Shown here: positions 44,233 through 56,205 of the stretch, in pieces | Position numbering within the stretch: the first letter of the stretch is position 1 | Layout: every line of letters starts with the position of its first letter | Assembly: GCA_035477215.1 (NCBI GenBank) | Contig: DATIKU010000049.1 | Coordinates: 1 to 64,000 of the forward strand | Direction of reading: 5' to 3' | From: Spirochaetota bacterium | GTDB lineage: Bacteria; Spirochaetota; UBA4802; UBA5368 | Length of the DNA: 64,000 nt | The notes under the pieces: generated by a model | What the model was told of the DNA's origin: nothing | The model's database searches: none | What the model saw: the letters and a program-made list of their open reading frames with translations, nothing else | Position numbers and translations under genes: made by a program

Positions 44233-45121
44233 TCTTCCGTGCCCGGTGATCGAAGTCCGCGCGCTGATCAAGGATTTTCCCGAGGTGCGCGCCGTCGATA
44301 ACGTAAGCTTCGCGATAGAGCGGGGGAGCTGTTTCGGCCTGTTGGGGCCCAATGGCGCGGGGAAGACCACCACGATCGAGGTGATCGAGGGGATTTTAAG
44401 GCCCACCGCGGGCGAGGTGCTCTACAAGGGCGCGTCCCGGACGGCCGGCTTTCGCGGAGAGGTCGGGATACAGTTCCAGAACACCGAGCTCCCGCAGTAC
44501 CTCAGCGTCAGGGAGACGCTCCAGGTTTTCCGCAACCTGTACGACAAAAAAGCGGACCTGGAGTATCTCATAGAGATATGCCGTCTGGGCGAAATTCTCG
44601 GTCGCGACAACCGCAAGATATCGGGCGGACAGCGGCAGCGCCTCCTCCTCGCCATGGCCCTGGCGAACGATCCTGATCTTGTTTTTCTCGACGAACCGAC
44701 CACCGGCCTCGATCCCCAGGCGCGGCGCCACCTGTGGGATATCGTCGCGAAGATAAAGTCCGAAAACAAGACCGTCATCCTCACCACGCACTACATGGAG
44801 GAGGCGCAGATCCTCTGCGACACGATAGCGATCATGGACCATGGCAGGGTTATCGCCCTGGGGGCGCCCGAGGAACTCCTCGCCATCCACTGCCGGGGTG
44901 CGTCGATTTTTTTGCCCGGTAAGCTCGATGCGGGAAAGCTCGAGGGCGTTTCGTGCAGGTGGTTCGAGGTCGAGAACGGGATTGAGATACAGACCGATTC
45001 GCTGAACGGCTGCATCCACTCGCTTGTGGGGCAGGGGGTCGATCTTTCGGGGATGAGTGTTCGTTCGCAAAACCTCGAGGACCTGTTTTTAAAAATCACC
45101 GGTTCGCAGCTTCGAAGCTAA
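44222..45121 (+). CDS. ABC transporter ATP-binding protein
   Basis: A 299-residue ATPase. Walker A is GLLGPNGAGKTTTIE, the signature KISGGQRQRLLLAMALANDP, Walker B LVFLDEPTTGLDPQA. It is of the drug/ABC-2 exporter type (CcmA-like). The start overlaps the cNMP gene; the permease follows after 12 bases. GAGGAGCGAAGCC precedes the ATG. Confidence 0.92.
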   Translation: MGADLPCPVIEVRALIKDFPEVRAVDNVSFAIERGSCFGLLGPNGAGKTTTIEVIEGILRPTAGEVLYKGASRTAGFRGEVGIQFQNTELPQYLSVRETLQVFRNLYDKKADLEYLIEICRLGEILGRDNRKISGGQRQRLLLAMALANDPDLVFLDEPTTGLDPQARRHLWDIVAKIKSENKTVILTTHYMEEAQILCDTIAIMDHGRVIALGAPEELLAIHCRGASIFLPGKLDAGKLEGVSCRWFEVENGIEIQTDSLNGCIHSLVGQGVDLSGMSVRSQNLEDLFLKITGSQLRS

Positions 45122-45133
45122 AAAGGGGGGCCC

Positions 45134-46168
45134 ATGTGGAAGCGGATCCGGATTCTGTTTGTCGCGCGTAACAAGGAGTTCTACCGCGATAGATCGGCCC
45201 TGGGGTGGAACCTGCTTTTCCCCTTTCTCATCATAATAGGGTACAGCTTTCTCTTCGGCGGCAACAGCCAGGCGCTCTACAAGGTCGGTGTCGTTTACGA
45301 AACAGATGCCACCGCGAAACACCTCCCGCCGCAATTCGTCGAATTTAAAAAAACCAGGCACGTCGAGTTCGTGGAATTTACATCCGTTGACGAAGGACTG
45401 GGGAAACTCAGACATCACCGTATCGACCTTCTGGTACGGCCATCCTCAAAGCGGTACTGGATGAGCTCGACCTCTCCGAGGGGGTATGTGACCGAGCGCC
45501 TGCTTGCCTCGGCGACAGCGGGACCGCCCGGCGGTTTCGAGCGGCAGAGCGTGGCGGGACGGGAGATCCCCTATGTGGAATGGCTCTTCCCCGGTATTCT
45601 CGGAATGAACATCATGTTCAGCGCGCTCTTCGGGGTGGGATACACGGTGGTGCGATACCGTAAAAACGGCGCGCTCAAACGCCTGAGCGTTACCCCGGTG
45701 CGTCCTCACGAGTTCCTGACCGCGCAGGTGCTCTCGCGCATGTTCCTCATTCTCGTCACCACGGCGGTGGTCTACGCGGGCTGCGCCGTTCTGTACGGCT
45801 TCAGTTGCATGGGATCGTACGCCACGCTCTTCCTGGTCTTTGCCGTCGGAGGGTTCAGCATGGTGGCGCTGGGGCTCCTGGTGGCCTCGCGGAGCTCGAG
45901 CGAGGAGTTTGCCGGGGGCGTGTTGAATTTACTCAGCTGGCCGATGATGTTCCTTTCCGAGGTATGGTTCTCACTGGAAGGCGCGCGCCCCTGGGTGCAG
46001 AAGCTCGCCAAGGTGTTCCCGCTCACGCCCATGATCGACGCCGCTCGGCGCGTCATGAACGACGGCGCCGGGCTCGTCGATATCGGTCCGCAGCTTCTGG
46101 CGATGGCGGCCATGTCCGCGCTCTTTCTCTTTGCCGGATCGCTCCTCTTCTCATGGCGAAAGGAGTGA
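45134..46168 (+). CDS. ABC-2 type transporter permease
   Basis: A 344-residue membrane protein with one N-terminal helix (LGWNLLFPFLIIIGYSFLF), a soluble ectodomain and five C-terminal helices including FPGILGMNIMFSALFGVGYT and LLSWPMMFLSEVWFSLEGAR. This is the ABC-2 export permease fold. It pairs with the ATPase directly upstream. The substrate is unknown. It ends next to the convergent small membrane-protein gene. Confidence 0.9.
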   Translation: MWKRIRILFVARNKEFYRDRSALGWNLLFPFLIIIGYSFLFGGNSQALYKVGVVYETDATAKHLPPQFVEFKKTRHVEFVEFTSVDEGLGKLRHHRIDLLVRPSSKRYWMSSTSPRGYVTERLLASATAGPPGGFERQSVAGREIPYVEWLFPGILGMNIMFSALFGVGYTVVRYRKNGALKRLSVTPVRPHEFLTAQVLSRMFLILVTTAVVYAGCAVLYGFSCMGSYATLFLVFAVGGFSMVALGLLVASRSSSEEFAGGVLNLLSWPMMFLSEVWFSLEGARPWVQKLAKVFPLTPMIDAARRVMNDGAGLVDIGPQLLAMAAMSALFLFAGSLLFSWRKE

Positions 46169-46273
46169 TTACAGACGGTCCTCCCACTCCACCCCGGCGG
46201 TCGCGCGCATGAGCCCGATGAACGCGACGATGATGATGCACAGTCCGAGAAAAACAAGCCCCCCGGCAGTCAT
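46169..46273 (-). CDS. 34-residue single-span membrane protein
   Basis: A short ORF from ATG 46273 with AAGGAG four bases upstream and TAA at 46169. Residues 3-24 form one hydrophobic helix (GLVFLGLCIIIVAFIGLM) followed by a short charged tail RATAGVEWEDRL. It is convergent with the ABC permease, whose stop codon is directly adjacent. It resembles small accessory subunits of transporters in style only. Function unknown. Confidence 0.5.
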   Translation of the reverse strand: MTAGGLVFLGLCIIIVAFIGLMRATAGVEWEDRL

Positions 46274-46528
46274 GGCACTCCTTGGCGTGTCGTGATTTGA
46301 TCATAAGAGCCGGGGAGGACTCCCCGAAACCGGTTGACGTATATACCATTTCAAACACTCCGTCGAGGCAAATGCCGGCCGGCCCGCCTGTGTTGTGGCC
46401 GGCGCCATGAAAAGGCCCGTTTGTAAATATTTTCTGTTGACACGACGGGGAACCTCCGATGAAGCTGTGCGCGCGGAGGCTCTCCCCGGACCGACCATCC
46501 GCAATATCGATGCTGTGCGAGGTTAGCA

Positions 46529-47812
46529 ATGGCAGCAACATCTTCCCGATACAGATATCTTGCCCAAAACGATCCCGAGGTGGCCGCGATTATCCGCCGC
46601 GAGAACGGGCGGCAGGAGGATTCGCTCATCCTCATCGCCTCGGAGAATTACACCTCCCAGGCGGTCCTCGAGGCCTCGGCCTGCGTGATGACCAACAAGT
46701 ACGCCGAGGGTTATCCCGGAAAGCGTTATTATAACGGCTGCGCGTTCGTTGACGAGGTCGAGGTCCTTGCGATCGAGCGCATCAAAAAGCTTTTCGAGGC
46801 CGATGTCGCCAACGTCCAGCCGCACAGCGGCACGCAGGCGAACATGGCGGTGCTGATGTCGGTGCTTTCGCCCGGCGATACCTTCATGGGGATGAACCTC
46901 GCGCACGGCGGACACCTCTCACACGGCTCGCCGGTGAACTTTTCGGGCCTGTATTATCGGGTGGTCTCGTACGGGGTGAAACAGGACACCGGCCGCATCG
47001 ACTATGACGCCGCGGCGTCGACCGCGAAGGAATTCCGGCCGAAGGTCATCATCACCGGCGCCTCCGCCTATTCGCGCATAATCGACTTCGCCAGATTCAG
47101 GGAGATCGCCGACTCCATCGGCGCGCTTCTCGTGGCGGATATCGCGCATATCGCGGGGCTCGTGGCGACCGGCGACCATCCCTCCCCGGTCGGCATCGCC
47201 GATTATGTGACGATGACCACGCACAAGACGCTTCGGGGTCCGCGCGGCGGGGTCATCCTGGCGAAGAAGGACCAGGAGGCCGTCATGAACAAGTACATCT
47301 TCCCCGGCATCCAGGGCGGGCCGCTTATGAACACCATCGCCGCAAAGGCCGTCGCTTTCGGCGAGGCGCTGGAGCCCTCTTTCGGCGCGTACTCGAAACA
47401 GGTCATCAAAAACGCGAACGCGCTCGCCGAAACGCTCCTCTCGCGGGGCCTCAAACTGGTTTCTGACGGCACGGACAATCACCTGATGCTGGTGGATTTA
47501 AGAAATAAAAACCTTACCGGCCGCGATGTCGCCAGCCATCTGGACTCGGCGGGCATCACCTGCAACAAAAACGGCGTGCCCTTCGACGACAAGTCGCCCA
47601 TGGTGACCAGCGGCATCCGTCTTGGAAGCCCGGCGCTCACCACGCGCGGCCTCGGGGAGGATGAATTCAGGCGCGTCGGTGCGCTCATCTGCGACATCAT
47701 CGACAACATGGCCGACGATACCGTTCTCGTGCGCGTTAAAGCCGGTGTCGCCGAGCTCTGCAAATCGTTTCCGGCGGATTTCCTGCGCCTTCCCTTTCGC
47801 GAGGCGCGGTGA
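46529..47812 (+). CDS. glyA: Serine hydroxymethyltransferase
   Basis: A 427-residue PLP enzyme interconverting serine and glycine with THF. The PLP lysine is in [12 protein letters not shown], and [28 protein letters not shown] are signature stretches. It is cytoplasmic and supplies one-carbon units, linking to metF elsewhere in the window. An imperfect TTGACA at 46437-46442 lies upstream, but its -10 is poor. Confidence 0.96.
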   Translation: MAATSSRYRYLAQNDPEVAAIIRRENGRQEDSLILIASENYTSQAVLEASACVMTNKYAEGYPGKRYYNGCAFVDEVEVLAIERIKKLFEADVANVQPHSGTQANMAVLMSVLSPGDTFMGMNLAHGGHLSHGSPVNFSGLYYRVVSYGVKQDTGRIDYDAAASTAKEFRPKVIITGASAYSRIIDFARFREIADSIGALLVADIAHIAGLVATGDHPSPVGIADYVTMTTHKTLRGPRGGVILAKKDQEAVMNKYIFPGIQGGPLMNTIAAKAVAFGEALEPSFGAYSKQVIKNANALAETLLSRGLKLVSDGTDNHLMLVDLRNKNLTGRDVASHLDSAGITCNKNGVPFDDKSPMVTSGIRLGSPALTTRGLGEDEFRRVGALICDIIDNMADDTVLVRVKAGVAELCKSFPADFLRLPFREAR

Positions 47813-47839
47813 CGAATCGGCAATAAATGCTTGACGATG

Positions 47840-47861
47840 GCCCGTTTCGGGCGTTTATTAT
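47840..47861 (+). terminator. Short hairpin after glyA (alternatively part of a promoter)
   Basis: GCCCG (47840-47844) pairs with CGGGC (47848-47852) then GTTTATTAT. TTGACG at 47831 and TATTAT at 47856 also resemble a promoter, with a 19-base spacer, for the downstream lipoprotein. Which is right cannot be told. Confidence 0.45.
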
Positions 47862-47894
47862 GGGTATCGTACGAATACTGTACATCACCATTTA

Positions 47895-47977
47895 ACTTGT
47901 TGCACAGCCGGGTAATACGGGGTGTCGCCGTGTCTTCGTCGGGGGGCGCCCCGGCAGCTTGTGGACTCGCAACAAGT
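47895..47977. repeat. Intergenic hairpin repeat, copy E (long form)
   Basis: ACTTGTTGC (47895-47903) pairs with GCAACAAGT (47969-47977), with GC-rich inner sequence. It lies in the probable leader of the FecR lipoprotein gene, 26 bases before its start. Confidence 0.6.
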
Positions 47978-48003
47978 CCATTTAAATCATACGGGAGGAT
48001 CTT

Positions 48004-48990
48004 ATGAGACGCATGCTTACACTGCTCGCCGTCGTTGCTGTTATGTTTGCGGCATACGGCTGCAAGAAAGACAAGGATGTCACCGTTGAGCGCACCGGGC
48101 TCGTGAATTTTATCGGAGGCGAGGTGTTCCTCATCGGGAAAGACGGCAAAGAGGCGAAAGCCGCTGTTGGCAGCGAAGTCAAGCAGGGTATGAAGATAAA
48201 GACCGTCGGCAAGAAATCCTTCGCCGACATCTATTTCGGCGAAAACGCCGTCAAGGTGCTCGGCGACACGGTCGTCGAAGTGCAGACGCTGGTGACGAAC
48301 GTCGGCACCAACGGCGAAGAGTCGGCCTTTTACGTGGAAAAGGGGCAGTTCTTCTCGAAGGTGGGCAAGAAGCTCGCGAAGGACGACAAGTACACGGTGA
48401 AAAGCCAGACCACCACGGCGGGCGTGCGCGGCACGGACTTCCTCATCAGCGAGGAAGAGGGCAAGGCAAATGTCGCCGTGCTCGAAGGAAGCGTTGAAGT
48501 GCTGAACAACTCGCTCGCGGGCAGGGAGCCCATAGTGGTCAACGACAAGGAAGAGGTCGACGTGCTCTCCGGCCAGGACATGGTGAAGAAACAGCTTTCG
48601 GAGGATCGCATGCGGGCGCTCGCCATTCTCCTCGAGATCAAGGCCATGCGCGAGGAGATTTGGAACAAGATGCGCGAGCAGCGCGAGGAGATCCGCAAGG
48701 CGGTTGAGGACCAGCGCCAGGTGAACAAGGATATGCTGGAAAAACAGCGCGAGGGCGACAAGGCGCTGGTCGAGGACCAGAAGCGCCGCGACCAGGAGAT
48801 GATTGGAAACATCAAGGACGAGACGAAGAGCCTCGGCGAAGCGGCGAAGGGCCTCGCGAAGGACCAGATGGCGGACGCCAAGAACGTAGACAAGGACGCG
48901 TCGAAGGACGAAGCCATCCGCCAGAAAGAGGCCATGAAACCGACCATCGAGAAGATGAAGATCGATAAGGACCAGTTTAAAACGCAATAG
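48004..48990 (+). CDS. FecR-domain lipoprotein (LipL45-like)
   Basis: A 328-residue lipoprotein with lipobox AAYGC (Cys20). The FecR domain spans about 30-185 (AKAAVGSEVKQGMKIKTVG; QTTTAGVRGTDFLISEEEGK). The C-terminal 130 residues are highly charged and coiled-coil (MREQREEIRKAVEDQRQVNK). This architecture recalls leptospiral LipL45. It is a relative of the FecR protein at 3412-4425 but lacks the LSm-like tail. GGGAGG precedes the ATG. Confidence 0.85.
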   Translation: MRRMLTLLAVVAVMFAAYGCKKDKDVTVERTGLVNFIGGEVFLIGKDGKEAKAAVGSEVKQGMKIKTVGKKSFADIYFGENAVKVLGDTVVEVQTLVTNVGTNGEESAFYVEKGQFFSKVGKKLAKDDKYTVKSQTTTAGVRGTDFLISEEEGKANVAVLEGSVEVLNNSLAGREPIVVNDKEEVDVLSGQDMVKKQLSEDRMRALAILLEIKAMREEIWNKMREQREEIRKAVEDQRQVNKDMLEKQREGDKALVEDQKRRDQEMIGNIKDETKSLGEAAKGLAKDQMADAKNVDKDASKDEAIRQKEAMKPTIEKMKIDKDQFKTQ

Positions 48991-49020
48991 CGGTTCGGTC
49001 GTTCAGTGGGGCGATACGCG

Positions 49021-49054
49021 TGGCGGCATGGGACACCGTGCCGCCATTGTTGTA
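49021..49054 (+). terminator. Terminator after the LipL45-like gene
   Basis: TGGCGGCA (49021-49028) pairs with TGCCGCCA (49039-49046), followed by TTGTTGTA. Confidence 0.65.
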
Positions 49055-49172
49055 TCGGGGCGCATGGTGGTACGTAACTCATGCGAGGTTCGTCCCCTGA
49101 CGGGGTAAAATTATTCGTTAGCCGCTTGCGCGGCGGGTGGATGATGAGGTGCCGTCCGCCGGAGGATTTGCG

Positions 49173-49661
49173 ATGAAGATACTTGCCGAAATAATGGACC
49201 TGGTCGTTTATATTTTACAGAAGCTCAGGGACCTCCTGCTGTATGCGGTCGATCGGCTGTACCGGTACGTCGAACTGGCGCTGGGGCGGTTTCGCGACGC
49301 AGGCATTGCGGAAAAGGTGATCATTCTCAACAGCGTCCCCGCTTTTTTCGCGATCATACTGTCCGTGGCGCAGTATTACATCTTTGAGACGTGGTTTTAT
49401 ATCAACAACCCTCTGGCGGTGTATCTCATTGCGATCGTCGCCGGCATGCTGGTCTCGGTCTTTTTCGAGGGGCCGGTCAAGTTTCTCGCCCGGCTTATGC
49501 TCAACGGCTATTACCTTGCCTGGGTGGTGTATCTCCCGCTTGCCGGGGAGCTCACGAAGGCCGATCCGCATACGCTGCGCTTCGGGTACTATCTCAATAT
49601 TGTCGTTCCGGTGGTGTACATGGGGGCGTCGCTGGTCACTTACTTTTTTGACGAGAGGTGA
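49173..49661 (+). CDS. Hypothetical membrane protein
   Basis: A 162-residue protein with an amphipathic N-terminus and four hydrophobic helices, including IILNSVPAFFAIILSVAQYY, AVYLIAIVAGMLVSVFF and IVVPVVYMGASLVTYFF. GGAGG lies upstream of ATG 49173. I do not recognise a family. It lies between a terminator and a convergent DUF1178 gene and looks monocistronic. Confidence 0.7.
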   Translation: MKILAEIMDLVVYILQKLRDLLLYAVDRLYRYVELALGRFRDAGIAEKVIILNSVPAFFAIILSVAQYYIFETWFYINNPLAVYLIAIVAGMLVSVFFEGPVKFLARLMLNGYYLAWVVYLPLAGELTKADPHTLRFGYYLNIVVPVVYMGASLVTYFFDER

Positions 49662-49676
49662 GGCGGTCGGTGGGAT

Positions 49677-50093
49677 TCAGTTTTCGATGTTGCCGGCCGA
49701 GGGCAGCGGAACCACGTCGATTCCTTCCTTGAGGAGCTCGTTGATCTCTTCCCTTGTGGATTGACCGTAGATGTTCCGCCCTTCCTCGACTCCGTAATAA
49801 ATGGCGCGCGCCGTTTCGGCAAAGTCGTTCCCTACGTTGTCGAAATTCTCTTTAACGTGTTTTTCCACAAGTCGCAAAACCTCGAAGAGATTGGGCGCCT
49901 TCCGGTCGATGACCGTGGCGGCCGTAGGGCGCGCCTGTATGGAACAGCCGCTGAAGAGCCGCTTGATGTCGCCGCTTTCACAGAACGGGCAGGTCACCAT
50001 TCCCCGGGCCATCTGGTCTGTGAAAGACTCGTAATCTCTGAAAATTCCCTCAAAGCGATGTTCGTTGCCGCACTCAAGGTCAAATGAGATCAT
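49677..50093 (-). CDS. DUF1178 family protein
   Basis: A 138-residue protein. MISFDLECGNEHRFEGIF and CPFCESGDIKRLF give the paired Cys of the DUF1178 zinc-ribbon-like head. The C-terminus includes FAETARAIYYGVEEGRNIYG, conserved in the family. Function unknown. ATG 50093 matches the usual family start; the upstream extension to 50159 is not conserved in style. Confidence 0.85.
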   Translation of the reverse strand: MISFDLECGNEHRFEGIFRDYESFTDQMARGMVTCPFCESGDIKRLFSGCSIQARPTAATVIDRKAPNLFEVLRLVEKHVKENFDNVGNDFAETARAIYYGVEEGRNIYGQSTREEINELLKEGIDVVPLPSAGNIEN

Positions 50094-50193
50094 CGAAAAC
50101 ACCCCGGTGATTATATTCAGGCCTTGTACAATAATACTACGGGACGACGCGCACGGCAACTTTCAATAACCGGTTCTGTCGTCCCGCGCGGCG

Positions 50194-52839
<2,646 letters not shown>

Positions 52840-53012
52840 GGCTCGGTCCTGTATGCGTAATAGTGCGCGAATTCCCGGAGAACCCGGATTTTTCCGCCCG
52901 CGCGATTATCCCCGTATAACCGGTCCCGGAAAGCGCAGGCCTGGAATGCGCGGGGAAATCGCTTTAATCATTGAAACAGGGCGCTTTCCGACGATCTCGG
53001 CACAAGGGATTA

Positions 53013-53039
53013 TTTCTATGGACCGAGACGGAGTGTCAA
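53013..53039 (-). promoter_or_regulatory. Candidate promoter for valS
   Basis: On the minus strand TTGACA (53039-53034) is followed after 15 bases by TAGAAA (53018-53013). It lies between the TPR gene stop and valS. The spacing is short, so this is tentative. Confidence 0.35.
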
Positions 53040-53046
53040 TATATTT

Positions 53047-54048
53047 TTAGCGGGGAGCTTTCGGTTCCTTGCGGTTCTTTTTGAAAAAATTCTCGAAGAG
53101 GTCACTGTCGATCTGCATGAGGCGTGAACGGATTTCGCTCAGGCTCTCGAAATTGTACTGCTGGAACTCGAAATAGTCGAGCATCCATAGATACTTGTTG
53201 ATGAGCCGGGGGGCGATGTTCGAGTTCTCGATACGCTCCCTGCCCAGTGTCTGGTAGCTCTTTTCGAGGCTGTAAATCTCCCGGCGGATTCCCTCGACCT
53301 GCTGCATGTTCAGCTGGCGCTTTACGAAAAAGATGTCCTCGATGAAGCCGATAACCGGGACCCACTCGCGCGCGTCGGTCGCTGACGGCTTTTTCTCCGC
53401 AATGGCGACCAGGGTTTCCTGTATGGGCTTGGCTTTCAGAAGACCCATCTCAATCTCGGCGGGATTTATCGAGAAAGCCTCGCGGAAAAGCAGCAGGGAC
53501 TTCGGAATCTCGTTCGTGTGATAATATGCCTCGGCGAGAAGCGAAAGCAGGCGCGCGTTGGAGCGGTATGAGCTGCGCGCGTATTCAAGCGTCTCCACGG
53601 TCTGGCGGTATTCGCCGAGGGTTAAAAAGCAGAGGCCCAGGTTGAGCAGCAGTTCGAAATTATCGGCGGTGCTCTCCTGGCTCTGGAAGGCCAGCTTGTA
53701 GTTCTCGGATGCGGTGAAGAATATGTAGCGCATCGCCGACTTGTAGACGCTGAAGTTTTGTAAATTTTTTTCCTGCGCGTAAGCCTTGAATATCTCCCAC
53801 TGCGTCATCAGAAAATCGGCCGTCTGCTTGCCGCGATCGAGCCGCGTAATCTCGCGCTGGCGGTTGTTCCAGAATTTCGCCGTACGGTAGCCTTCCATCA
53901 GCCCGGGGTATTCCGGGTTTACCGAAAGCAGTTCGTCGAACTTTTTGACCGCGCCGGTAAAATCCCCTTCCTCGATGAGTTGGTGCGCGGCATTGACGCC
54001 GACCAGGAGCGGGTCGTCGGAAAATGTGAGTTGTCCGTCGCGATCCAT
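53047..54048 (-). CDS. TPR-like protein
   Basis: A 333-residue protein of helical repeats. FELLLNLGLCFLTLGEYRQ, LLSLLAEAYYHTNEIPKSL and an N-terminal LIEEGDFTGAVKKFDELL are TPR-like. No signal peptide. It starts three bases after the ATPase gene ends, so it is probably the third member of a nuclease-ATPase-TPR operon. The TPRs may recruit the complex to a partner. Confidence 0.75.
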   Translation of the reverse strand: MDRDGQLTFSDDPLLVGVNAAHQLIEEGDFTGAVKKFDELLSVNPEYPGLMEGYRTAKFWNNRQREITRLDRGKQTADFLMTQWEIFKAYAQEKNLQNFSVYKSAMRYIFFTASENYKLAFQSQESTADNFELLLNLGLCFLTLGEYRQTVETLEYARSSYRSNARLLSLLAEAYYHTNEIPKSLLLFREAFSINPAEIEMGLLKAKPIQETLVAIAEKKPSATDAREWVPVIGFIEDIFFVKRQLNMQQVEGIRREIYSLEKSYQTLGRERIENSNIAPRLINKYLWMLDYFEFQQYNFESLSEIRSRLMQIDSDLFENFFKKNRKEPKAPR

Positions 54049-54051
54049 CGA

Positions 54052-56205
54052 TTATAGCTCTTTTTCCGCAGAACGGTCGGCAAGCGATCCGTGCTGGGTG
54101 AATACGATTATCTGCCGCTCCCGCGCCGCCTCGGCGAGCAGCCGTTTGAGGTTTTCGCCCCTCCGGTCGTCCATGAAGATAAAGGGGTCGTCGACGATCA
54201 GCGGAGGCGCGCTTCCCGACTCAAGGATAAAATCGGACAATGCAATTTTTACGGCAAGCAGTAACAGGTGCGCGAGCGCCGGATTGAGGTCGTCGATCCG
54301 GCCACCCGCTCTGATAAAGCGGATTATCGCGTCGTCGTCGATCTCGGTTATATGCCGGTTCTCGGTAATGGCATCGAACTTCCCCCTGGCCGAGCGGGCA
54401 AGCCTCGTGATCTGGCTGGCTTCTCTTCGATCGATGACCTCTTCGAATATGGCGCCGATCATATCCATTGTTTTTTTACGGGCCGTAAGCCGCCCGTATC
54501 GTTCCTCGGCCGTCGCGCGTGTTTCTCTCAATTGCCTGAGTTCGTCTTCATAATTCCCGGCGGTGTCGACCTCGCAGGCCAACTGCGCGAGTATTTTTCC
54601 CTCGGCCTGCCGCTGGCTGTCGAGGATGGCGATTTCTCTGTCGATATCCTCCATGATGGAACGAATACGAACCTCGTCGATCTCCCGCGAGCCGTAACGC
54701 GCGAGCCTCGACAGGTCGGCCAGCACCTCTTCCCTTTGCGTGTCGGCGGAACGCGACAACTCCCGCCGCTCATCCTGCAGGGCTCTCAGATAGTCGGGGC
54801 TTTTAAGCCCTTCGCGAAGCTTGAAAAGCTCCAGGAGGCCGTCGGCATATTCCCCGTATTCCTCGAAGTACTGGAGCAGAAAGCCGTACACCGCTTCGAG
54901 CTTGTAGTCGACCAATTCTATCTTATTCTCTTTTAATATCTCCCGAAGTCTTGCTTCTATCACATTCTTTGACGCGAGAAGGGTCGCCAGCTCGCGCGGT
55001 CTTCGGGGTATGAAGAGGGGCAGGTATAGTACGGCCGCCATGAGTACAAGCAGTCCCAGCAGGCCGGTAACCAGGTACATCCTGATCCTGATCGGGAGCG
55101 CGAGCAGGCCCCCGTTCACAAGGAAGTAAATAAGCGCAATTCCGCCGAAGCCGGTAAGCGCGAGGATTCCCGCGGCCTTTTGAAAGCGGGCCTTTCGCGT
55201 CGAGGTATAATTGTCAAGCGCTACGTGGATGTCCCGGATCTCGCGGTAGGTTTCCTGGAGGCGTTTGAGGTTCTGTTTTTTCTGGTCGGTGAAGTCCCTG
55301 AACTGGGGAAACCTGCTTTCGATGGATGCCTCGCGGGAGGCTATCGTTTTAATAAGATTATCCGAGTCCAGCAATTCGGCGCCGATATCGTCGATCCGTT
55401 TCTCGACCGATCGGAGGTTATCAACTATCATTGTGAGTTTGCCCGCGATTATACGCTCCACACTGAGCGCCGTGATACGGTTGTCGATACGGGCGATCTC
55501 GTTTTCCACCTGCCTGCGTTCGCGTAGAATCTTATCTCCCCGCGACTGCTGGATATCGATGATGCGTGTTTTTTTCTCGATCTCCTTGAGATCGGCTTCG
55601 GCATGGAGGAATTCATCGAGAAGCCGGTCCCCCGCCCTTCGTCCCGCCGCGCCGCCGTAGGCCCTTCGGTAAAGACCGAAGAAGCCGGAGGCATCTTGAA
55701 GGAGCATATACCGTACAATGTCGTAGGCGAGGGGCGGCGATTCCGACGCGTCGGTGGGAGACGCAATGAACGAAACGGCGCTGAACGCGTCGGCGTTGAG
55801 CGAGGCGTACATGCCGCGCAGGACGGGATCGTTAACCGTGGAGGCGAGCCGGTCGATAAGCAGGTTTCGCATGGACTCCGGAGGCGTGGCGGGATCGCCC
55901 CGGAACAGCTCGGCTTCGGGCTTCCCATTGCCGCCCAGTATGGAGAGGAGCTTGTCGCTGTTGCGTATGAAGGAATAATCGAACGACGTGGCCAGGTGAA
56001 CTTCGAGATAGAAGTTCTCCCATGTCCCCTTCTTTAACAGGGTTATCGGGTAAGCGCTCCCCCAGACGAGCTCGATTATGGCGCGCGCAAGTACGCTCTT
56101 GCCGGACCCGTTTCGCCCGTATACGATCGTAAGGCCCTCGTTGAATTCGAGGGTGCGGTTGTTGAAGAGCCCCGGGCGGGAGGCGACACATCGTTTTATA
56201 CGCAA
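54052..56205 (-). CDS. Rad50/SbcC-like ATPase with transmembrane segments (YhaN-like)
   Basis: A 717-residue ABC-type/SMC-like ATPase. Walker A is IVYGRNGSGKSVLARAIIEL near residue 35. Long coiled coils flank two transmembrane helices near the centre (ILALTGFGGIALIYFLV and MYLVTGLLGLLVLMAAVLYL). Walker B is PPLIVDDPFIFMDDRR near the C-terminus. This is the layout of the YhaN family. The start is TTG at 56205, with GGAGGA six bases upstream, and overlaps the nuclease gene's end. It probably acts on DNA ends at the membrane; the target is unknown. Confidence 0.82.
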   Translation of the reverse strand: MRIKRCVASRPGLFNNRTLEFNEGLTIVYGRNGSGKSVLARAIIELVWGSAYPITLLKKGTWENFYLEVHLATSFDYSFIRNSDKLLSILGGNGKPEAELFRGDPATPPESMRNLLIDRLASTVNDPVLRGMYASLNADAFSAVSFIASPTDASESPPLAYDIVRYMLLQDASGFFGLYRRAYGGAAGRRAGDRLLDEFLHAEADLKEIEKKTRIIDIQQSRGDKILRERRQVENEIARIDNRITALSVERIIAGKLTMIVDNLRSVEKRIDDIGAELLDSDNLIKTIASREASIESRFPQFRDFTDQKKQNLKRLQETYREIRDIHVALDNYTSTRKARFQKAAGILALTGFGGIALIYFLVNGGLLALPIRIRMYLVTGLLGLLVLMAAVLYLPLFIPRRPRELATLLASKNVIEARLREILKENKIELVDYKLEAVYGFLLQYFEEYGEYADGLLELFKLREGLKSPDYLRALQDERRELSRSADTQREEVLADLSRLARYGSREIDEVRIRSIMEDIDREIAILDSQRQAEGKILAQLACEVDTAGNYEDELRQLRETRATAEERYGRLTARKKTMDMIGAIFEEVIDRREASQITRLARSARGKFDAITENRHITEIDDDAIIRFIRAGGRIDDLNPALAHLLLLAVKIALSDFILESGSAPPLIVDDPFIFMDDRRGENLKRLLAEAARERQIIVFTQHGSLADRSAEKEL

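Noticed and set aside
46437-46465. TTGACA promoter for glyA
   Set aside because: The -10 candidates at 16-18 bases are poor.
47479-48987. 502-residue minus-strand ORF rich in Leu and Val
   Set aside because: It is antisense to the coiled-coil lipoprotein; the Leu runs mirror Lys/Glu codons.
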